Below are positions 57,418 to 64,000 of a DNA stretch of 64,000 nucleotides, in pieces. The translations under genes were made by a program, and so were the position numbers. Position 1 is the first letter of the stretch; each line of letters starts with the position of its first letter. Origin of the DNA: Dillenia suffruticosa (Eukaryota > Streptophyta > Magnoliopsida > Dilleniales > Dilleniaceae); NCBI GenBank assembly GCA_033439265.1, contig JAVTVX010000012.1:34846261-34910260 (forward strand), read 5' to 3'. The notes under the pieces are model-generated. The model was given only the letters and a program-made list of their open reading frames with translations, had not been told where the DNA came from and searched no databases.

Positions 57418-57847
57418 ATCTTTGCTTACATTTGCAGGGGAAGCTTTAGGCAGCCGTCTCCATCTCCACAAAGAATTCGGATAATCTAGATGGCCTCTCT
57501 GTGTTTGATTAATAATTTGCTTAACTTCATTAATCATGGGCTGCGCCTTCTGTGATAATTCATAAAAATAATATTATTTTATATATTTTTTTAGTTTTTA
57601 AAATTTTAAAAGTGACCGTTAATTATTTTGACGGCTTTTAATTTTTGAATTCAAATCTATCTATAAAAAACACTTCAACTAAAAGATTAAAATTTCCCAT
57701 TTGGATTTAAAATTGGTGGAAAAAAAAAATTATATCGGGAGAATTTCTTTTAATTCAGGTCTGATAATATTCGGACAGAATTAATTAAAATATGATTTCG
57801 ATTATCAATCAATAATATAATAAAAAACAAAGAAAAAAAAAACACTT

Positions 57848-58294
57848 ACATTGGTGGTACAATTGAGGGGGCAAAGGCAGAAATACTTTTGAATGCAACC
57901 ATTCTCTCGAAAGCCCAAGTAGACCCTCCATTAAAGTAATTGGCAAAGGCAATATGGTCCAAGAATCAGATATTACTAAGCTCCCTGAGTTGCAAGCAAT
58001 AGTTAAGGAAACCTTAAGATTACAACCACCCAGTTGAAAAAGATGATGAAATATGTGGTTTTTTTAGTCGCTGAAAGTGCACGGTTGTGGTCAATGTATG
58101 GACCATTGGGAGAGAGCGGTTGACCCCAATTCATGTGTCCCAGGAAGTTCTTGGGTTCTGATACGGACGTTCATGGCCGCAATTTTGAGGTAATTCCATT
58201 TGGTTAGGGTTAGAGCATTTGTGCGGGGTAGCCATTGGCAATGAGGTTGATTCACTTCATTTTGGGTTCACATTTTCATTTGTTTAATTGGAAG
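57848..58294 (+). pseudogene. Second, more decayed CYP76-like exon copy
   Basis: The stretch follows the exon above step by step: 'ggtacaattgagggggc', then 'attggcaaaggcaatatggt', 'aaggaaacctt', 'ggccgcaattttgaggtaat', and an end at 'tttaattggaag'. Many stops and small indels interrupt it, and the haem-loop cysteine region is garbled. AT-rich DNA with a SINE-family phrase (about 57715-57850) separates it from the first copy. Together they show a tandem duplication followed by unequal decay. Confidence 0.75.
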
Positions 58295-60640
58295 TAGGAG
58301 TGCTCTCGTCCCGGGCCGGTTTGGACCATAACCAAATCAGACTGGACCGGTCAAATCCCAACCGGCTCCTTAGCCTAGTTTTCCAGTTTGGGTCAGTTTC
58401 ATTGTTGAATATTTTTGTGATATGTAATTGGTATAATCACTCCAAACTTGGGCAATGGTTTGGCGCTCCTACAATTAATGACAGACTTGGCTCCAGAGAC
58501 CCCTCTCTTCTCCGCTCTTGGACCCGGAAAAACGTTTTTTCCTTTTTTTTGGGGGGTGCGGGGGGGTGGGGGAGTGGAGAGAGGAGAAGGAAGAGAGAGA
58601 AATTAGAAGAGGGGGAGAGAAAAAGAAGAGAGGAGAGAGAAGGGATTAAGATTTTAATCAAAGAGCACTATCACCGTCCACCAAAAAAAAAAAAAAATCC
58701 AAACATTAATTATGAAAATTGATTTATTTTTTATGCTAAACTTAAAGAATATATATGCAATCTCTCAAATCTCTGTCGAGCAGACACCAATCAACTCACC
58801 CCCATGCATCTCCACATATTAAAAAAAAAAAACATAATAAGAAACCCCAAAAAAAGCAAATAAATAAAATTGAAGTATGAAGTAATAATTAAAATATTTA
58901 TGAAAAGAGAACCATCCCTGTGGTAGCCACCATGTGGTAAAATAAAAGCCTTCTATTTTAGCATTTTTTTGGAAATTATACTAGAGGGACTAAATAAATT
59001 ATAAATCAAGTATTATTTAATTCTAAATTATAGTTTAAATCCATATTTTTTAAACTAACTTTTAATTAAATTTGTAATTGAACCGATCAAAATATACTGA
59101 TAATTTAATTAAAAATTAATTGACACGTATTAATATAAACTATCATGTAATCCTTAAATTATTTCACTGCTTTGATATTATTGTAACTAAGAATTCAATG
59201 GTTTTCTTTATGTATAACTAGGTGAACACACTTTTTTTTTTTTTTAATTAAGAAATGTATGATTTATGACTTGTTCATCTCATCCTATGGTCATGCGTCC
59301 CATATCGAAACTCGTCACTCATGATAAAAGGTTTCATTTTGAAAAGTTGATTTTAAATTGAACTGAAGTTAGAGCTTTTTTTTTTTAGAACGATCGAGTG
59401 GAAGGAAAGTTAAATAAATATTTTTTATTAATGTTTTTATAGGTTTAGTGATAAAATATTAAAATTTTGAAATTAAAATTTTAAATTTTAATATTGAAAA
59501 TGAAAAAATAAATATAATAAAAGTTTATCTCTAAATTAGATTTTATAATTTTTAAATCAGATTAATTAAGCTATAAAAACTTTATAACTAATTTAAATTT
59601 AAGCTATTGTTAGATCTTTTTTAGAGAATAACTCTCTCAAAATAGTTTTTTAATTCTTAAGATTCGAACCCGAATATTGATTAAGGGATTTAGCGTACTT
59701 CCCACTAAATCAAATGTTCATCGATAAGCAATATTTTATAATTATTCAGTATTATCACATTAGATATGTATAGTCTAATTGCTCGATAACTAAATATTGA
59801 TATTTTTTAAAATAAAATATCAAATTTAAATATTATGTATAATAAAACAAAGCGTCGAAAGATTTTTACGCTTTTAAGGGGACAATCCAACTCAAACTGA
59901 ATTTAAACAGATTTAATATGATTATCGCATACTTATTGTTTATTAAAAAAAAAAAAAAGAGATAGAATTGTATGTAAGGCCTTGCACCACTTCAAATTTC
60001 TTTAAACAAAATAAAAAATAATGCTATGTAATTTTTAATTTTTTTTTTTTGAATTTAAGATAGGTCTGAGTATTTTTTAGTACGAGGTTAACCAAAAACA
60101 CGAAATCTTAGGACTTAGAACCTCCAATTAGATCAGAAAAGCAACTTAGTTTGGATGAGCTTATTACAAAAATCAATTTAAAATAAAGCTAAAATTGAAC
60201 CTCAAATTCGGGCACATCACGAAAATTATTTAGAAAAAAACGCAAGAATAATAAATGAATTAAATTATACGTGGTATACTATTTTAATATGTTTAAAGTT
60301 TTTTATTTAGTTTAAAATTATTTAAATTTAAAATTTTTATCAGTATAAATTATTATATAATGTTTATTTTATTTTATTATTTATTTTGTTTATTTATTTT
60401 TGTATTATTATTATTATTATTTTTTAATTACTATAAAATTTATCTCTTAAATGATTGATCCCGATCGTTGGAAACAGACGTAGTTTTTTGGGTTGTCGTT
60501 GTTGTTTAATTTATTTAATTTATATAATATTATATATTAGATTTGTCAGGCCTAAGAGAAAATACCCAAAATAATAATAATAATAATAATCCCACATGTT
60601 TCTCTCTCCGTTTTTGCCCTCGCTCTACTGGAACATGTGT
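58295..60640. other. Purine tract and AT-rich spacer
   Basis: A G/A tract lies at about 58545-58645, antisense to a CT-rich frame that is not a gene. Beyond it the spacer is very AT-rich, with A/T runs at 59231-59244 and 59945-59957, SINE-like relics (about 59850-59957 and 60040-60230) and an (ATA)n run at about 60570-60590. No gene is seen. Confidence 0.45.
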
Positions 60641-60685
60641 TGACCAGCCAAAGAGTCCCAAGAAACAAGTGACCTTGTTATCCTG

Positions 60686-60713
60686 CACGTGTCACTCATG
60701 AGACACACGTGTC
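60686..60713 (+). promoter_or_regulatory. Paired ABA-response elements of the LEA gene
   Basis: Two identical 8-mers CACGTGTC lie at 60686-60693 and 60706-60713, exactly 20 bp apart, about 115-140 bp before the LEA start codon. They contain the ABRE core ACGTG(T)C bound by ABF/AREB bZIP factors. A third ACGT core, CACGTT, is at 60721-60726. Paired ABREs near the start are the known pattern for ABA- and desiccation-induced LEA genes. Confidence 0.75.
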
Positions 60714-60824
60714 TGCGAGCCACGTTGCCACCTTCTCCATTTACACATTATAACACATCATCTCGAGAAGCCACAATGAAATCCTCCATAACCGACAACA
60801 GAGGAACTAAGATCAACGCTAACA

Positions 60825-61809
60825 ATGGCATCGATGCTGTCTTCCGCAGCGAAAAACGCCATTTTCAACTTCTCCAAACTTGCCTCTCCCAAAAACCCAT
60901 CCCTCTTTCTTGCTAGCCCTTCTCACAAATTCTCTAGAGTTTGCTTCACTTCTGCTTCCAAACACTCTCAGGTAATTTCCAACAAAAAGGCAAAATCTCT
61001 ATTATCATTCATTTATAATTGCAAAATTGGTAGTTATTCTTTGTCAAGTTTTATGTTTTCGAAAACTAGGATCCATGTCCTAATACTTTATCATATATCT
61101 CTTAAGAAAACTACCTAACAAAATTAGGATTTTTCGAAAATCAGGCCTAAAAGTCAAGATGTTATTGACCCATAAACAACATATCACTTTTTTTTTCTTT
61201 TCTTTTTTTTTTTTTAAAGCATGGCAACTGATAATAAAGTTTGGAATTGTTTGTGAAATATTTGAGGGTCGAAATGCTGCGGAGGAAAGGAGAGAGAGCG
61301 TTTACAGAGGCGAGGAAAAAGCGCATGAAACAAATGAGAAGTCGAAACGAGGAGCAGAGGAAATAACAGAGAAGGCAAAAGCAAAAGCAGAGGAAGCAGC
61401 AGAGAAAACGAATGAAATGAAAGGCAAAATCAAAGAGAGAGCAACCAGCACAGCAGAATACATGTCCGAAAAGGCCAAAGAAAAGACCGAAAAGGCTAAA
61501 GAAGCGAAAGAGAGAGCAAAAGGCACGGCGAAAGAACACGCAGAAGGTGCAGCGCAGAAAACCGCGGAAACGGCAGGGAAGGCGAAGGAAAAGACTAGCA
61601 GCGCCGCATCTATATCAGCGGAGACGACAAAGGAGACATTGCAGGGCGTGGGAGAGAAGGCGAAGGAAACGATGAAGGGAGCATGGGACACCGCGAAGGA
61701 CGCCACGCAGAAGTTCAAGGAGACTGTTGTTGGCAAGTCCGAGGAGGCAAAGAAGAAGGCTGAGGAGGATGTTCGTCGTGCAAGAGAGCAGGACGAGAGA
61801 GAGCATTAG
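60825..61809 (+). CDS. Group 3 LEA (LEA_4) protein, probably mitochondrial
   Basis: A hydrophilic desiccation-protection protein. Two exons, 60825-60971 and 61267-61809, give 229 residues. The first exon is an amphipathic, Ser/Ala/Lys/Arg-rich presequence without acidic residues (MASMLSSAAKNAIFNFSKLA...SRVCFTSASKHSQ), typical of mitochondrial targeting. The second exon is a Lys/Glu/Ala-rich chain with loose 11-residue repeats such as AEEAAEKTNEM, EKAKEAKERAK and TAETAGKAKEK, which fold into amphipathic helices on drying. It has no cysteine, and its single tryptophan is in GAWDTAKDA. The 61267 acceptor (TTTGAG) is weak. A stronger acceptor at 61219 breaks the frame, so the exon 2 start is the least certain point. 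The main ATG has a good context (AACAATGGC). Homologues I recall: At4g21020 and At5g44310, both linked to eIF3d genes. Confidence 0.88.
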
Positions 61810-63214
61810 AGCTCCGTAGAGGAAATGGGAGTAGCCTTTTTGAAATGAGGGATTTTGGTGTGCTCTCGTTCTCTTGTTCATGATTGTCGTTTTCCTTTTG
61901 GGTCATCCTTAAATAACCGTTGGAATTGGATGCCTTTTCGACGATATGTTAAAAAAATTATGTTTCATGTATTTTTAAGAAAATCGAATAGAATGACTCG
62001 AGCGGATAATATTTTATGATATAGTCATCATAAAATGTCTTAACTAATTAATAATATATTATCCAATGTATAAAGTTATTGACCCATAAAAGATTTTATT
62101 CGTAACACATAAAAATATATTAATTTAATTTTTACAAATTCATTAACATATACTCAAAATTAAAACCCATAAACTTCGTTGAGTCACAGTTTTGAGTCCG
62201 GACACCGTCGATGATTAGGATAAATTATCTCAGACTAATAAAATAAAAAAGGATAAATTATCTCTAATTAATAGAATAAAAAGGGATTATCTTATACATA
62301 AAATATTTTTCAGCTTTGTGCTAAGGGCAAGATTGATGTATATATATTCAGTTTTTTTTTTATATATTTTTTATAAAAAGATTATTTTCACGATCTTAAG
62401 ATCACGAGTATCCCCAACTAATAGAATACTTGCAAAATATTCATTATACATTATGAGTTCAGTTTCATCGATCATCGATCATCGTTCATCTATGATCTAT
62501 TTATTTTTTAATGACATATCAATTAATTATACCTTCTGTATACACTTTCAACCCGATCAAATATATAAGTCGTACATATCAAACTATTGAGCCTTATATA
62601 TGCACAAATAACAAATAAAAACTATTTATCTATTTAAATAATTAAATCAAATATTATTTTAATATAAAAAATCAATACATAGTCTTGTGAGCATATAAAA
62701 TAATAAAATTAATATAAAATTAGGATCTAATCCCAAGAATTTGCATTAGAAATATATTAGAATGAGTGGGATTTTTTTTTTTTTTTTGCTATATCAATGG
62801 ACTAAAACACATAAGTTTTGATTCGTGCTAAATGATATGATCGAACTCTACCATCGTTCCACACACAAATATTTAATAACGAACTTTACACTTTTAATAG
62901 TGTGCCAAAAATAATAAAATTTTAATTATAATTTTACATCAAGTTAGAATTTATTTTAATTGAATTGAATTTTACCTTGATTTGATACCTTGTTCTAGTG
63001 AAATTTGTGCATCAAACCATGAGAAGTAACATAAATCATAAATAAAACAAATGCCAAACATGGCATGCTCTTGTTAAGGTTTTGAAGGTTGATTTACGAT
63101 GTGGATCATAGAAATAATGAATAGTTCTAATTTTAAAGACGCTTAAAAAATATTCAAGTACATTTTTTTTTGACATTTAAACTCATAAAAAATATAGTAA
63201 TTTTCATAAGCAAT
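61810..63214. other. LEA 3' flank and AT-rich spacer
   Basis: Probably 3' UTR to about 61970. The rest is AT-rich with short repeats such as ATCATCGATCATCG near 62466-62484 and a T run at 62774-62787. No gene is seen. Confidence 0.45.
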
Positions 63215-63296
63215 ATAGGGGACAGTTTAGTGGTACAAATCCTTCTATCTCAATCTGTTGATTTGAAGTTCAAATTCTTGTATAGTAAAAAAAAAA
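63215..63296 (+). mobile_element. Very short SINE, same family as 52650-52731
   Basis: GGGGACAGTTTAGTGGTACA and the next five bases are identical to the LINE-inserted copy. A B-box-like GAAGTTCAAATTC and an A run (about 63287-63296) follow. No clear target-site duplication remains. Confidence 0.68.
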
Positions 63297-64000
63297 TTAT
63301 ATTATGGGTAATTTATAATATATATATTTGAGATTATAATTTATGGGACGTTACAATTTTTTAAAATATAGTATTTGAGATTATTATATTTAAAATTATA
63401 TATACAAAATTTTTTCTTAATTTTTTTATACGGATCAATCTTACATCCGAAGAATTTGGGTTCGTAGAATGATAAAATATTCATTTTAAAAAAAAATCTG
63501 CGTTCGGTAAGATTAACTTAATAGTTCAATCTTATCTAAAGAAATCTGTGTTCGGTAAGATAATTCAATCACTAATTAAAAAAATATGTTCCGTTAAATA
63601 ATAAATATAGTGAGATATAGATTTTAATTGAATTGAATTTTAATGTCGTAATGAAAGATGTGGATCAAACTATGAGAAATAACATAAATCATAATCAAAT
63701 AAATGCCAATAATGACATGCTTGTGTTATGGTAGATTAACCTTGATCCTAGAAATAAATGAATAATTCTAATTTTGAAGCGGCTTAAAAATTACTCAATT
63801 ACACTATTTTAACATTTATTTATTATCTGACATTATAAATAATTTATGGATAAAATTAAAAATTTAGAATATAAGCAAATTATAACGCATGTATCTGGAT
63901 TTATAATTTTATGAAAATTCAATAATAATTTTTAAGATAAGAAATATTTAAAATTATAATTAATTTTGGGTAAAAATTTAGGATAGCTCTTCCCTCCTCG
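63297..64000. other. AT-rich spacer to the window end
   Basis: No gene is seen. Two related stretches share 'catgagaagtaacataaatc' (about 63018) and 'tatgagaaataacataaatc' (about 63670), each followed by similar text, which suggests a diverged direct repeat about 650 bp apart. Confidence 0.4.

Noticed and set aside
61162..61736. 144- and 125-codon frames antisense to the LEA exon, Phe/Ser/Cys-rich
   Set aside because: They are the complement of Lys/Glu/Ala repeats. The plus-strand LEA protein, with promoter elements and a targeting exon, explains the sequence.
1..64000. CRISPR arrays, bacterial operons or prophage
   Set aside because: Introns, plastid- and mitochondrial-targeted products and plant retroelements show nuclear plant DNA. 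No regularly spaced repeat array of CRISPR type is present.

Overview
This is eukaryotic nuclear DNA from a flowering plant, most likely a eudicot. It has long AT-rich intergenic spacers, intron-split genes with GT..AG borders, a chloroplast-targeted ribosomal protein gene, plant-only families (VQ protein, RALF peptide, CYP76-like P450, group 3 LEA), and plant-type SINE, LINE and LTR/TRIM debris. There are many (CT)n/(GA)n microsatellites, several of them inside gene leaders. I cannot name the species.

Layout, left to right: a three-exon bHLH transcription factor gene (1573-2382, +); a SINE/LTR cluster and a tandem repeat (4.1-6.3 kb); single-exon eIF3d (7197-8903, +); a 9-13 kb stretch with only a doubtful spliced transcript; an AT-rich spacer; an intronless VQ-motif gene (20217-20927, +); a TRIM remnant next to a small LTR element with two LTRs (24.4-26.0 kb); a RALF peptide gene (27720-28085, -); a GC-rich purine/pyrimidine inverted island (30.5-31.4 kb); a T-rich degenerate repeat array (34.2-36.6 kb); the SMG7-like/EST1 gene (38544-42721, +, five coding exons); a 5'-truncated LINE; a Pkr1-like V-ATPase assembly factor gene (45355-48471, +, three exons); a SINE-dense zone and a second LINE that itself carries a SINE; plastid ribosomal protein S5 (53514-55856, -, two exons); two P450 second-exon pseudogenes (56.8-58.3 kb); and a mitochondrial-type LEA gene with paired ABREs (60825-61809, +).

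The genes do not form one pathway. They are a conserved neighbourhood. From memory, the Arabidopsis homologues lie in short linked groups: bHLH162-eIF3d-LEA on chromosome 4 (and LEA-eIF3d on chromosome 5), SMG7L-RALF4-VQ4 on chromosome 1, and RALF19-VQ13-RPS5 on chromosome 2. The window looks like the unfractionated ancestor of those blocks.

I see no new multi-gene system. The most unusual sequence features are the GC-rich inverted island, the T-rich array with its recurring core, an 18-bp telo-box motif shared by the eIF3d leader and an upstream tandem repeat, and SINE families with readable target-site duplications.
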